Counted from the stretch's first letter, positions 23,690 through 35,859 are shown. The stretch is DNA of 64,000 nucleotides from Notamacropus eugenii (GCF_028372415.1 NC_092872.1:259681008-259745007); one strand, 5' to 3'. A program made the numbers and translations. The notes: generated by a model not told the origin, from the letters alone.

Positions 23690-23890
23690 TAATGACATCC
23701 ACACAGAGAAGCTTACAAAGCATGTCATTGGACGTCCACGGCCACCCTTACCCTACAGTTACCGCAGGGATTCTTAGCTCCATTTTACAGACGGGACTGG
23801 GGGCTCAGAAGAATAAAACAGTCTGTCCAGTTTTCCTTACTAAGGTCAGAGGCCGGGTTTGGACCCAGGTCTCTCCTGATGCAAAGGCCA
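23690..23890 (-). repeat. MIR-type SINE
   Basis: CTCCATTTTACAGACGGGAC and GGTTTGGACCCAGGTCTC. Confidence 0.6.
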
Positions 23891-23929
23891 ACATCCCTTC
23901 TCTGGAAGAAAAAAAAGCTAACCATTTTC

Positions 23930-24320
23930 ACAAAAGAAATTATATCCAAATCACTCAGGAGTAACTAGATTTCAGGGCTCCTGGATTCTCTCAGTGACTC
24001 GGGTTCATTGCAGGAGTGAGTCACATCTGTGATTCAGTCCTCCTCCTAAAGCCAGGCAAGCGAGCTATCTCAGTAAACATCCCTCTCACTTGGCTGAGAG
24101 CCCTTATTAAAGTTTTGCCAGTCATCTCTCTTCCAGACCCTGGAAAGTACCAATGTCCAAACTTGCCCCCAGTCAAAGGGGGTCACCAGTCCCGGGCATC
24201 TGCCTGGGCCAGGAGGAAGCTTCCAGACGTAGCTTCAGTTTTGAACTCAATGGAGCAGGTGTCTGGCTTGGGGAACTTTCCGGATATTTGAAGGCCTGTT
24301 GGCTCTCCCATTGATTTCTC
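23930..24320. other. Unique intronic block
   Basis: There is no recognised repeat. It contains an AP-1-like TGAGTCA at 24017-24023. Nothing else is diagnostic. Confidence 0.3.
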
Positions 24321-24539
24321 CTGGCAACTTGCAGAAGGAAGAAAAAGGACCTCTAGCCGTGGGCCTCCATCCATCCAATCAATCAATCAGTCAATCAGCC
24401 TTTGTCAAGAACTCACTATGTACCAGGCTGAGCTCCAGCCCTGCACCCACTCCACACTGCTGCCAAACCAGCCTCATCTCTTGCTATCTCCAAGTCCTAG
24501 GGAAGCCCTCTGCCCATCTCTGAAACATCCTCACACAAG

Positions 24540-24690
24540 ATGAAAGGGATCTCAGATTTCACTGCCTTCCCCATTTCACAGATGAAAAAACTGAGATCAA
24601 GAGAGGCTGTGACTTGCCACATTCACATAGCAGTAAGTCCCAGGAAGGGGATCCCCAGAGCCTTTAAGATAAGAGGCAGGGCTCTTCTCC
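24540..24690 (-). repeat. MIR-type SINE, decayed
   Basis: CCATTTCACAGATGAAAAAA followed by GAGGCTGTGACTTGCCAC. Confidence 0.55.
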
Positions 24691-24699
24691 CTCCATCTC

Positions 24700-25065
24700 T
24701 GCCCAGTGAGATGGCTAGTCAGTCAGAAAAGCACCACCCCATGCCAGGCAAGGGTCTCAAGGAGCTGGGGGTACAAAGAAAGGCCAGGACACATTCCCAA
24801 GGCACTAGCAGGGTCTGTGCCAGGCCTCTACAGGACATATGGAAGAAAACCCCAGAGCGGCCACCAAAGGAGGCACAAAGTGGGATTTGAACTGAGTCTG
24901 GAAGGAAGCCCCAGGAGCAGGGGGCAGCCCAAAGAAAATGTTCAGAGGGAGGCCAAGAAGAGGAGGAGGCCAGGAGGCCAATGTCACTGGAGCACAGACT
25001 ACAAACCAGAGAAACAATCCCTGTCCTCAGGGAATTTACATACTAATGGGAGAAGACAACACAGA
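24700..25065 (+). repeat. Interspersed repeat of the 'size list' type (unnamed LINE-like family)
   Basis: AAGGAGCTGGGGGTACAAAG, GGATTTGAACTGAGTCTGGA, GGCCAATGTCACTGGAGCAC. The same order of motifs occurs at 57735-58080 and partly at 32650-32890. I cannot name the family confidently. Confidence 0.45.
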
Positions 25066-25084
25066 ACAGATGGGAATGAGGTGG

Positions 25085-25265
25085 CCAAGTGTACAGTCAG
25101 AAGAGTCATCTTCCTGAGTTCAAATCTAGCCTCACTCTTACTAGGTGGGTGAACCCGTTTGCCTCAGTTGCCTCATCTGTAAAATGACCTGGAGAAGGAA
25201 ATGGCAAAGCAGTATAGTATCCCTGCCAAGAAAACCCCAAATGGTGTCACAAAGACTGATTTGAA
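25085..25265 (+). repeat. tRNA-derived SINE with RTE-type tail
   Basis: GTGTACAGTCAGAAGAGTCA in the 5' region, GTTGCCTCATCTGTAAAATG, then CAAGAAAACCCCAAATGGTG. Confidence 0.75.
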
Positions 25266-26179
25266 AGGTGTCTGAAATACAAAAGATCATAAAATCCTAG
25301 ATTAAAGCAGAAACAGACCCTGGAAAACCTCTAGCCCAATCTCTCCTCCTTTTAAAGAGAAATAAGGTGACCAGTCCCAGGACACACAGGTAGAAAGAGG
25401 CACAGACAATCTTCAGACCCACTGCCATGCTTTTTCCATTGGCCTTCATAATAATCTGTGTTCGCTGCTCTGGCCACAACCCTTCCCACTGGACAATTTT
25501 TTAGCAAATCATTTCCTTTTCTGAAATCTCTTCATTTTCTTCATCTGTCAAATGAGGATCACAACACATGTAGCCTGATAGCACTTTACCAAGAGCTCAT
25601 AAGTTTAAAAGTGCTGCATCAATAGGAGCCATCCTTAACTTCTCCTTTTACAAAGGGGAAAACTGAGAGAGAAGGGCTCCAGGCCTTATCCAAGGTGCCA
25701 CAACCCAGAAGCACCAGAGCCAAGACTCAAAGCCAGGTCTCAGCCTCCAGATCCAGCAATCTCCCTCTGACACCATATTGCTCCTAACAACCATAGGAGA
25801 GAAGGAATTTATCTATTATCCCTATTTTGCAGATGGGGAAACCAAGGTTGGCAGAGGGTAAGTGACTAGCCCTGGCTTCCATAGCACATCAACACCAGAG
25901 CAGGTATTCTTTCATTGCCCCATAGCTGCCCCACCTGAGCTGACGTGCATTTGGTAACAAGGTGGCTCAGCAGCCCTGAGCCTCAGGGAGTCCCTTCCTC
26001 ATACACCCCATCTCCACCGCACCCTGAAGAGAAGGGGATCATCCAATCACTGTACAAATGAAGAAACCGAAAAACTAGGAACTAGCCCAGGGTCACAGGT
26101 TCCTCCAGACGAGGCTCCTAGGAGTTAGGCTAGGAGGGAACCAGCAGATGGACCTTACCCTGGAGCTGACTCCAGGGAC

Positions 26180-26275
26180 TCATGAGAATGACCTTCAAGG
26201 ATTGGAAGGAATGTCAGATGGAAGAGAGATTAGATTTATTTTGGGGAAGTGGGAGGAGGGGCTGGAGATTACTAA
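26180..26275 (+). repeat. L3/CR1 LINE fragment
   Basis: GACCTTCAAGGATTGGAAGG then GATGGAAGAGAGATTAGATT, sense CR1/L3. Confidence 0.5.
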
Positions 26276-26544
26276 CTGGCTATGAAGTAAAAACAAAAGA
26301 CTTCATAAGTTTTTTTTTTTTTTAATGGGACAAGAAGAAAGGATGCAGCTTGAAATCCAGTTCCGATCCCAAAGGTGTGTCACTGAGGACGGCCCAGCGT
26401 CAGCTCCGTCTTCATGGGACTCCACCACCCTCCACTAACCCAAGCCAAACCCCTCTCGGCCTGCTTCAGCAATCATGTCAGTAAAAATTTACCACCAGTG
26501 GCCAAAGCAGCATGAGGAGGGGAGGGAGGGGGGACAACAACGAC

Positions 26545-26745
26545 TAGAGTCATAAAGACCCAGGTTCATTTCCTGCCTCTGAAGCTTTACTAGCTGGGTG
26601 ACCTTGAACAAATCACTGAACCATTCTGGGCCTGTTTCCTCAAGCAAATGGAGATAAATAATACAGGTAGTGCCTATGTCACAGGGTTATGGTGAGCCTC
26701 AGATGACAATGTAAGAAAAGCGCTGCTAATCTTGAATCCCTACAT
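26545..26745 (+). repeat. MIR-type SINE
   Basis: GACCCAGGTTCATTTCCTGC, ACTAGCTGGGTGACCTTGAA, CACAGGGTTATGGTGAGC. Confidence 0.75.
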
Positions 26746-26979
26746 AACTGGGGCAGTGGGAGAGAGAGGTTGGACCCTCAATTTCACAAGTGTAGGGAAT
26801 TGCTGGGGTGCAGACCTTCCCCAGTGAGGCAGACAGAAAGTCTGAGAGATTTCTCTGGGATGGGCAGACTGCATGATGTAACCAAAGTGAGTTACACAGC
26901 TAATAACGTCAGAGGTGGTCCTTAGTCCAAGTCTCTATCAGAGCACTGTTGCCCGTAAGCACCATGGGAGGTGGGGAAC

Positions 26980-27180
26980 TTTTTATTATTCCACTGTCTC
27001 TCCATGAAAATGTCATTTGTATTTTCTTGCTGAGATATTTTCTTGACTTTTTAAACTCACTTTTGACAAATGCTTTATATTAACTTTAATTATGTTTTTA
27101 TTAATTTTAATTAATAAGCATATTCTACTAATTATGTTAAATTTCTCCAAGAAATGGTAAAAATCTCCATTAAGATTCTG
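26980..27180. other. AT-rich unique stretch
   Basis: AT-rich, with TTAATTTTAATTAATAAG and similar runs. No repeat family or gene is recognised. Confidence 0.35.
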
Positions 27181-27593
27181 ATGGCCAACTATCCTCAGAG
27201 GCCTTCAGAGTTCCAGGGACCTAGCTCTCTACCAAACCACAGAGAAACTTTTCACTTGATCTCCCAACCCGCTGGGAGAGGCCTCTGAAACCACAGTTTA
27301 TCAGAATTGCCCAGAGCTCCACCCAAACCTCAGGTGGAGTCACCAGAAAAGATTCCATTAAGCCGATATGGAAGGAGAAAGATCAGGTCACAGACACTCA
27401 AAACACCTGCAGAAGCTAAGAGACTTTTCAGGTTCTCCAGGTTTCTTTGGTTTCATGTCTGACTATATATATATATGTATATGCTACGTCAATATTATAC
27501 ATATATGTATATATAATATGTTAACATCTACAGACCCCCATTTCTTCAAAAAAAAGAGGAGGGAGGTGTCTCTAAATTCCAAATATTCTGAAG

Positions 27594-27798
27594 CAGGGAT
27601 GGGGAACTTTTGACCTTGAGGACACTTGTGGCCTCCTAGGTCCTCAAAAGTGGCCCCTTGACTGAATCTAAATTTCACAGAACACATCCCCTTAATAAAA
27701 AGGATTTGTTATATGAAACTTGGACTCAGTCAAAAGGCTGTACCCAAGGGCCTAGAAGGTCACATGTGGTCTCAAGGTCACAAGTTCTCCACCCCCAT
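27594..27798. mobile_element. Palindromic hAT-type MITE
   Basis: The element is two arms of about 95 bp in inverted orientation around a short centre near CCCCTTAATAAAAAGG. Left arm: CAGGGATGGGGAACTTTTGA, GACTGAATCTAAATTTCACA. The right arm, reverse-complemented, reads ATGGGGGTGGAGAACTTG and GACTGAGTCCAAGTTTCATA. The flanks 27586-27593 (TTCTGAAG) and 27799-27806 (ACCTGAAG) agree at 6 of 8 positions, an 8 bp target site duplication as expected for hAT elements. No transposase is encoded. Confidence 0.8.
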
Positions 27799-28144
27799 AC
27801 CTGAAGTAAATAAGATGAAATTCATTAGTCCTGCTAAAAAGACCCAAATACTGTTGCTGTCTGATCGTCATCTACAAGGGAGTAACGTTCACTGAGAAGG
27901 CTAACAGGAAACCTAACTTAATTCTTTCTAATCAGTCATTTCCCACTGCCTCCAGTTTCAACAGCCTTCCCCACTGAAGTTACCTTCCACCTCCTTTAAA
28001 AGTATCTCCTAAACAAGGTGATACCCTGCCAAAAGTAAACTCCTTGAGCACAGGAGGAATTTTTCACCTTAGTGCCTGGCACAAAACCGGCTGAGTAAAT
28101 GCTAGTGGACTGAGTGTGTGCTCTCAGATCTCCAGGGACAAAGA

Positions 28145-28400
28145 TGTCCGTTATAATCACAAAACACTCAGTTTCCTCCTTTTATGGTTCTTTCTATTTA
28201 TACCAGATGAGTGGGTATTTCCCAGATTTTCCTTATTTCATTCCTATCAGTTCCTAAAAGATTTCCCAAACTTCTCTAGTTCTTTATAGTCAGCATTTCT
28301 TATGGCACAAAATACTCCATTTTGTTTAGGTATCCCAATGTGTTTAGCCATTCCCCAACTGATGGGCATCGACTTTGTTTCCAGGTCTTGGCTCCCCCTA
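28145..28400 (-). mobile_element. L1 3' region fragment
   Basis: GCATTTCTTATGGCACAAAA, TACTCCATTTTGTTTAGG and CCATTCCCCAACTGATGGGC are the antisense of the L1 block CCATCAGTTGGGGAATGGCT seen at 46550. Confidence 0.6.
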
Positions 28401-28499
28401 AAAGTGTGACCTTTTAAATGCATTTGGCCAAGAACAGATCAAAGCATCTACCCACTGAGTTTCACCTTGGATGGGAGAGGGAAAGACTTTAGACAGCTG

Positions 28500-28690
28500 C
28501 TCATAACCCAGGGACCACTGAGCAGATCAGAGCAAGGAAGGCCCTAAAGTGGAGACCTGGCTCTAGTGTTTATAACTTGGGTGTGCTGGTCATTGGCCAG
28601 TCTCTTAAACTCTCAGCTTCCATTATCAGTAAAATGAAGACTAGAGGATCTCCAAGGACCTTCTGGCTCTAGACCCATATATGCACCTTT
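28500..28690 (+). repeat. MIR-type SINE, decayed
   Basis: GGAGACCTGGCTCTAGTG, TTCCATTATCAGTAAAATGA, then CTTCTGGCTCTAGACCC. Confidence 0.6.
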
Positions 28691-28784
28691 TCTGCCCAGC
28701 TCTGGTAACTCTGGAGGTGCAGCAGAAAAGCCTAAGGAGTCTGAAACAGGAAGAGACTGGCCTCTACAGTGACTAACTGTTGTG

Positions 28785-28925
28785 TGCTCTATGTTCTATG
28801 TTCTATGTCCTAAGGCCCGTTCCAGCTCTGACATTCTATATTCTTTGTTCTAAGACTCTTCACAGTTCTGATGTTCTATGTTCTAAGGCCCCTTCCAACT
28901 CTGACATTCTATATTCTAGTTTCTT
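28785..28925 (+). repeat. Degenerate tandem repeat of about 37 bp, three to four units
   Basis: Units of TTCTAAGGCCCCTTCCAACT then CTGACATTCTATATTC. The unit resembles the 3' tail common to marsupial MIR-type SINEs, so this may be a local tail expansion. Confidence 0.75.
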
Positions 28926-30059
28926 CATGATTCTATCCTCTGTCCCATTCTCACTCAGAATTTCACATTATCTTTAATATATATCCCAAATCTTTTGGCA
29001 GGGATAGGGAGAGGTCTCCTCCCTACCCTTGAACCCAATATATTAGGAAACTTAAAAAACCTAAGAAAATCATTTCTGAAGCACATGAGTTCACCTTCTC
29101 GGTGCTGCTGGCTCAGGATGGTGTCTAACTCTGAGACCAAAGCTCCTTCCCTGAGGATGCTGGTCTGCAATTCCAAGGCACCAGTCAGATGCCCAGGGGC
29201 CCCAATGAGAAAATAAGATCTTCCAAAGTCTCTGTTCTACTCTGCTCTCCCTCCCCCTCACAGTATTTATTTTTTTTCATGTTTTTCCCCACTATGAGAA
29301 AATCCCCCTATCTGTGGCTCCCTAGGGCCCAGCACCAAGGCCGTAGAACTGCTGGGTTACTCAAACCTCAGCTACTCTTTCCTACCTATGATCCAAAGAC
29401 CTTGTATTCAGAGCAGGATGGGAACTCAAAACCATCTAGGCTAAGCCCTTCATTGTACAGAAGAGCAAAGTGAGAATAAAAGGAATGACTTGGAGAGGGT
29501 CTGGTACACATGGGTCTGAGGTAAGATCTGGACCCTGATCTTTGGAACTCCGGGCTCATCTGAGTCCTCCCAGCTCTTCAAGGTCCAGTGCCAAATGCTC
29601 ATTCAGACTCAGGCTGTTTTCTCCGACACTCCCAACCGCTCTGCAGGAATGACAATCTTTTATAAAGAAGAGATAGCTGTATCACTACTCAGGTTGGCTA
29701 AACGCTTTACAAGCATTATCCTGTTTCACCCAAAACACAACCTGCAGAGAGAGGAACTTTTACTTTAACTGGGCCTGCAATTTCATTAGAGGAGCAGGTT
29801 CCTGAGGGGAGCTTTCTGGCTTGGGCTCTATACCCAAACCGCTTTAGAGAACAGCCTGGAGGTGTCAGAGGTGACACCCAAACCCAGATCTTCCTGATTC
29901 TAGGGACCAGCTCTGTATCCACCAGTCTTTGCTGTCTCTTGAGGTCACTACTACAGGACTTATAATCCCCATTTTACAGGAAAAAAAACAACAACTGAAG
30001 CTTAGAGAGGTTGTGATTTACCTAGGATCACAAGGCAAAATTTGAACTCAGATCTCTCA

Positions 30060-30215
30060 TGCTCCACCAATCTGGTCCAACCACCTCATTCTACAGATGA
30101 TGACACTAAGACTCAGAGACATAAAAAGACTGCACAAGGTTACACAGGCAGGATGTGGCAGAGTTGGGATTTGAACCCAGGTTCTATGGCTCCAGATGAC
30201 AGAGTAGGATACTTC
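30060..30215 (-). repeat. MIR-type SINE
   Basis: CATTCTACAGATGATGACAC, GGGATTTGAACCCAGGTTCT. Confidence 0.7.
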
Positions 30216-30894
30216 CTCACCCCACAGCAGAAAAAACATGGGACTGGGACAAAAACTGCTAGGTTCCAATAGCTGCTCTAACAAGTCTTCACTGAACTAA
30301 TAAGGACATGTCTTGGGGCACCTTGGTTTTTCTTCTGCAAAATGGGCACAATGATACTCAGAGTCCATACCTCATAGGCACTTTTGAGAGCAAAGTGCTT
30401 TGCATAAACTTTCAAATGCGAGAGAAGTGAGTTGCTGTCACTCCCTCTCCCAAAGCTGCAGTTCCTCATCTCTAATTTGTTTAAACAGATTCCTGCTTTC
30501 ACTGGTGTAGAAGACACCCCATCAGCACCCAATCTATCTTTTGGAACAGTCATTTGTAATGCTGGGGTCTCATCACACCCGTCTCTCACTCTCTTACGAA
30601 AAAGTTCTTTGTGAACCCGGAAATGTCATGTAAATGGGGGGTTATAATGATTAAAGACTGGTTGGGGGGGAGGAGGGAGACGGGGCAGGAGAGAAACAGA
30701 TCAGTGCTTCATCAGCACACACATCTCCCAGGATAGATGCTAGCTCACATTCCATCAAAGCACACTGGCCATCCATCTCTAGATCATTTATAGTCTGAAA
30801 GGCTAAGAGATTTACCCTGCACAACAAAACTAGGATGTGCCAGAGATAAGGTCTCTCTGACTCCAAGGCCAGCCCTAGTCTCTCCATTCAAGAT

Positions 30895-31070
30895 CCTCAG
30901 AGAGCACAGGAGAAAGAGCAGAGGACATGGTTTTGACAGCCACCACTGATATTGCCTAGGAAAATCAGCGAAATTCTCAGGACCTCAGTTTTTCCATCTG
31001 TAACACGAGGGGATTAGATTGAATAACCTGTGAGTTCCCTTCCATCTCTAAATCTATGATCATTTAATAT
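30895..31070 (+). repeat. MIR-type SINE
   Basis: GACCTCAGTTTTTCCATCTG, then TTCCCTTCCATCTCTAAATC. Confidence 0.7.
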
Positions 31071-31549
31071 TAGCTTCTACTTCAGCACTGAAACACCCCT
31101 AAGATCCACCTACCCACTGCTGTAAAACTGCCTTCCCTATGGTTGCCCACACTCTCTAGGGACCCAATGTCACCCTGAAACTTTGGACTACCTTGAAATT
31201 GGTCTGGGGAGAGATTCTTCTCCAGAAGAAAAATGCTGTTTAAAATGGATTAACATCCTCAGAAAGAAAACCACCAACTGAGCAGGGACTGCTTATCACT
31301 GCTGACTTTGGAAAGTAAATAGCCCTTTGCCCCTGCTCAGAAACAACAACTAGGTTTCACTGTGAGTGGTTTTCAAAGCCTAGGCCCAGCCTGCCTTTCT
31401 TTTTGCCAGGCAGGGCTAACTGAGAAACCAGTTCCTAATAAATCCCTCCCCTGGTCTCCCACTGCTATTCAAACTCAGAAACCTGAGGAGTAGCAGGCTT
31501 CATGTACTAATGGAAGTCTCTGGTCCCTGGAGAGATGGAGTGTCAGGCA

Positions 31550-31675
31550 TTCTTGTCAGCAATCTGAATCCCAGCTCTGCCCCTTAACTAGCTTCAGAAC
31601 CTTAGAAAAGTCATTTAAAATCCCTAAGCCTCAGGATCCTCCTCTGTAAAATGGGGGAAATTGAACTAGATCAGG
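31550..31675 (+). repeat. MIR-type SINE
   Basis: AATCTGAATCCCAGCTCTGC, GAACCTTAGAAAAGTC, AAAATGGGGGAAATTGAACT. Confidence 0.7.
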
Positions 31676-31880
31676 GAGTGGGATCCCTAAATTTGGAGGG
31701 GGGGTTAATATATTTTGATAACTACATTTTCAGATAACTGGTTTATTTTGTAATGCTAAGTAATTTATTTTATTTAAAACATCTAAATTTAAAACATTCT
31801 GGGATTTAAAAACACTCTGGGAAGGGTTCCACCAGACTGTCAAAGGGACTCAGGACCCAAAAAGAATCCCTACACTTGAC
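31675..31880 (+). mobile_element. hAT-like non-autonomous DNA transposon fragment
   Basis: TATTTTGATAACTACATTTT, AACTGGTTTATTTTGTAATG, CCACCAGACTGTCAAAGGGA: same family as 19265-19518. Confidence 0.55.
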
Positions 31881-32649
31881 GATAAGGTCCATTCCAGCTC
31901 TAAACCCTAGGATCCTCCCCCATCCTCCTTAAGCCTCCCATGGGATAGAGAATGGAAACCATGTCCAGTTCAGCAGCCCAGTGGACCGTGGATGGGGAGC
32001 CCAGGCTGCTACTCAGGTTCTGCTGCTTTGCAGTTTGGGGGCTGGGAAAGAGCCTTCACATTCCTGGGTCTTGGTTTCTTCCTCTTTAAAAGGAAGGTAA
32101 CAATCTTTCAGTACCAACCACAGAGAGCCATCCTGGAGGAGAGGTCCTGTTGAGGAGTGAAAATACATGACTACTCATCACTGAGAGCCCTGAGAGGTCT
32201 AACCACTCTCCCTATCAGTTCTTACCTGGCCCAAAGCTTAAGAATTCTCAAAGGAATGAAATTAGGAAGGGGAGGGAAGAAGGCAGGGGGAATGAGGCTC
32301 AAGCCTTCATTGCTTGACAGGAAAGGGGAAGCAACCTGATTCCCACTCACTTGGTAAAAATGACCAGATTGAACTTGAACCTGGCTCGTTAGAACAGGGC
32401 GGGGCATAAGGAGCAACTTTTCAGGAACTAGGTTAGCAAACAGCCCCAAAGGCTGTTACAAGTTTTCTTTACCTGGGACCAAGAATCCAAAAAGAATCCA
32501 GGGACAGCTTTCAGGGTCCATGCACTTGGAGGAGAAAAAAAATGACCCCTTTACTTTCACCACCTTCAAGTTCCACAGCTAATGAGGGTTTGAAAATAGG
32601 TCTCAAAATATTGAAGCAGCAATTTGGGGGCGGGGGAGACCTTGACAAC

Positions 32650-32895
32650 TTGGGGGAATGAGGGAATGCCCAGAGGAGAGGGGAGGAAGGGGGAACCACT
32701 TGAGTTGAGTCTTGAAAGGAGGCAAGGATTCTAAGGAGGGCACATTCCAGGCATGGGAAGAGGGGGCAGCAACTTGGCCAGCTTGTTGGAATAGGGGCTG
32801 CAGAATGGCTCTAGAGAAAGAGCTGGAGGAGGCAAACTGTGAAGGGCATTTAATGCCAAATAAAGAAGTTTTATATTTCATCAAAGAGTAAACGA
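32650..32895 (+). repeat. Interspersed repeat of the 'size list' type (unnamed LINE-like family)
   Basis: CTTGAAAGGAGGCAAGGATT, GGCACATTCCAGGCATGGGA, GGGCATTTAATGCCAAATAA. Confidence 0.45.
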
Positions 32896-32899
32896 CCTG

Positions 32900-33020
32900 C
32901 ACCGGAGGTCTGTGAATTTTTTTGTTAGATATAGGTAAGTATATTTCAACATAATGGGGTCCACAGAGGTTTCACCAGACTGCCGGGGGGGCCATGACAC
33001 AAAAATTGTTAAGTGTCCTA
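32900..33020 (+). mobile_element. hAT-like non-autonomous DNA transposon fragment
   Basis: GAGGTCTGTGAATTTTTTTG, AACATAATGGGGTCCACAGA, TTTCACCAGACTGCC, GCCATGACACAAAAATTGTT. Confidence 0.6.
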
Positions 33021-33444
33021 TTAGAGACGTGGGAGCCACTGAAATTCAGTAAGCAGGGCAGTGACAATCAGACCCCATGTCCAAGACACCTGGGGGATCC
33101 AAATAGCTAATTGGGAAGTAACCCTCAAAGCAAGGAATCAGAAATCTGGCTGATGACTGCTGGTGCTTTGAGATCGAAGACTGAGCACAAACCTGATAGG
33201 AAGGGGAATGTCTAAGTCCGTCATGAAAGAGAAGACACAGGCAGCACTCCCTTCCCCAACCAGAGCAGGGTGGGAGGAGGCCATGGCTGAAGAGGAACTG
33301 TAACTACGCCAACAGAATTCAGAGATTGTCACAGCTCTTAGTTCTGGAAGTACTCCTAGGAGACCAGCTAGCCACATAAATTCGCTGTAAAGAGGACCAA
33401 AGGGTAATGTGATTTGTGTAAGACTCCACAGCTACTTAAGAGCA

Positions 33445-33685
33445 GGGCGGTGGTGAAGTGGATAGAGCACTGGGCTTCCTGACTCAGGTCAGGAACACCT
33501 TAGTTTAAATCTATTCTCTGACACTTTCTAGTTGTGTGACCCTGGGCAAGTCATTTCACCCTGTCTGCCTCATCTGTAAAATGAGCTAGAGAAGTAAATG
33601 GCAAACCACTCCAGGATTTTTGCCAAGAAAACCCCAAAAGGGGTCACAAAGAGTTGGACAACTGAAAACTATTAAACAGTAACAA
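33445..33685 (+). repeat. tRNA-derived SINE with RTE-type tail, full length
   Basis: GGTGAAGTGGATAGAGCACT, GTGACCCTGGGCAAGTCATT, AAGAAAACCCCAAAAGGGGT, then ACAAAGAGTTGGACAACTGA. Confidence 0.88.
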
Positions 33686-33819
33686 CACACAACTAGTAAC
33701 TTAGTGGTGGAGCTGGAACTAAAACCCAGGTTCTAGACTCCTAATTTAGTCCCCTGTGGACTATACCAGTCCTTAGGAAAGGAGTTGGAATATTGAAAAG
33801 TTTCATTTATCAGGGAGTG

Positions 33820-33985
33820 TGGAATGGCAGATAGAGAGCTAAACTCAGGGTTTAGAAAGTAACCTGGATTCAAAGCCCATCCTCCTACACTAGCTTACAT
33901 GATCCTGGGCAAGTAAATAAACCTCTCTGCATTGGTGTCCTTTTCTGTAAAATGGGGGTTATAATGCCTGAAGTACCCAGGGGGT
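33820..33985 (+). repeat. MIR-type SINE
   Basis: AACCTGGATTCAAAGCCC, GATCCTGGGCAAGTAAATAA, TTTCTGTAAAATGGGGGTTA. Confidence 0.7.
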
Positions 33986-34039
33986 ACTAAAGAGAGTTGC
34001 TTGTTGGAAGGTTTAAATGAGATCACACAGCCCAGGGAA

Positions 34040-34220
34040 AAAAGGGGGCTAGATTTTGAATCAAAGGAATGAGATAAGGTCACTTACTAGCTATGAGATC
34101 TTGGGCTGGTCATTTCTCCTCTATAGTGCAGGGTTTCCTCATCTGCAAAATGGATGGGGTAGGATGGATTGATTAGAGGGCCTCTGAGACCCCTTTCAGT
34201 TCTAACTAAATGATCCTCTG
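34040..34220 (+). repeat. MIR-type SINE
   Basis: TTTCCTCATCTGCAAAATGG, then CCTTTCAGTTCTAACTAAAT. Confidence 0.7.
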
Positions 34221-34554
34221 AGATATATACACAATGTGTGTATATTTTATATGTGTCTATATACATCATATGCATATTACACACACAAACAAGGCTTTAC
34301 AAACTTTAAAGGATTTAATGAATGCCGGCAGGTAATCACACACGGACTAGGAGTAGCCCTGGGTGGTGTAAGCACAGGCTTTGTGGCTTCTTATGCAAAG
34401 TGTGAAGTCTTGTGGTCACTTCTCTTATTTTTATAAACTACCTTCGGATACAATGTAGAAGTAGGAGAGTAGAGAAGTAGGTGACCACTGTGTTGTCCAT
34501 GTAGATATTTCTGAGCAGGGCAAGTCTTCCTCCTCCACAGTGGGCTCTCCATGC

Positions 34555-34655
34555 AGCTGCCAAACGGATGTTCCTAAAACACAGCTCTGACCCTGTAAAC
34601 TCCTCTACTCAAAAATCTCCAGTGGCTCCCTACTGCCTCTAAAATGTCATTTCAT
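34555..34655 (+). repeat. L2 LINE fragment
   Basis: ACACAGCTCTGACCCTGTAA, CCAGTGGCTCCCTACTGCC. Confidence 0.6.
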
Positions 34656-34899
34656 TGGTATAGAGTACTTCTAGCTGAGGAAACTGGAGCTGCCAGTGCA
34701 GGTCAGCCCCTCTTCTGTGACTTCCATTTGTAGAGAGTCAGATGACTTGCCCAGGATCACAGTTAGTCAAAGGCAGGACTTAAATCTTCCCCAGCTTTCT
34801 CTCCACTAACCCATATTGCCTCTGGGAGAGATACCAAAAATCCTCTTTGTATGTATCTTGCATGTACCTATATATATGTATGATAATATTTAACAGGGT

Positions 34900-35115
34900 A
34901 GCTAGGTAGTACAGTAGACAGAATAATGGATTTGGAGTCAGAAAGTCCTGAGTTCAAATCCTATCTCAGGCACTAGCTGTGTTACTTAACCTCTGTGTGC
35001 CTCAGTTTCCTCACCAGTAAAATAGGGATAATAATAGTACCTACCTCACAGGGTTGTTGGGAGGATCAAATGAGTTTAACAGGTTAAGTGCTTTGCAAAC
35101 CTTATAATGATACAT
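34900..35115 (+). repeat. MIR/CORE-type SINE, near full length
   Basis: GGAGTCAGAAAGTCCTGAGT, GCCTCAGTTTCCTCACCAGT, GAGGATCAAATGAGTTTAAC, TAAGTGCTTTGCAAACCTTA. Confidence 0.88.
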
Positions 35116-35279
35116 AAATTCTAGGTTTTGATATCATTAGTTTAGTGTATGTGCGTGTTGTGTTCCCTGTTAGAATAAAAACAAAGACTGTTTTTGTTTA
35201 TTCCTTATATTCCAACACTTAGCATAGTATCTTGGAATATAGTAAGGTCTTAATAGAACATAGACTGATTAATATCTTA

Positions 35280-35800
35280 CCCAATCTGGCTCCCACCCAC
35301 CTTCCCAAATATTTTCCGTTACTCCCACTTTCTGTCCAACTGGTCTGCCCCTAGGCAGTGTGGCCCAGTTGGAAGGTATTCTAATTTGGAAGTCAAAGGA
35401 CCTGGATTTGAAACCCGACTCTCCTACTTAATACCTGGGCCTCTGGGCTGTTCCACAAACAAAACACCCCATCTCTGGGGTTTTCTCTGGCTGTCCCCCA
35501 CATCTGGAATTCTCTCCCTCCTCTGCTCAACTAGCAACAATCCCCATCCCCTTCCTTCAAGACCCAATGAAAACCCCCCCTTCTCCAGGAAGCCTTCCCT
35601 TTATTATTTTAATTTAGGAGCTTCTCTCTGTTAATTATTTCCTATTTATCCTCTCTATAAGGCTTACTTCGTATATATTTGGTTACTGACTGTCTCTCCC
35701 TCTTTGAGGACAGGGACCATCTTTTGGAATCCCCAGTGCTTAGCACAGGGCCTGGCACACAATTGACACTAAGCAAGTCACAACCTCATTCTGTTCCTTT
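35280..35800 (+). repeat. L2 LINE 3' portion interrupted by a MIR piece
   Basis: L2 motifs GAGGACAGGGACCATC and CTTAGCACAGGGCCTGGCAC; the MIR-like stretch GACCTGGATTTGAAACCCGA at 35400 lies inside. Confidence 0.6.
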
Positions 35801-35859
35801 TTCTGTAAAAAGTAAAAAGGTACTTTTTAAAAAAAACTGAACTCATGATTGCCTTGATA

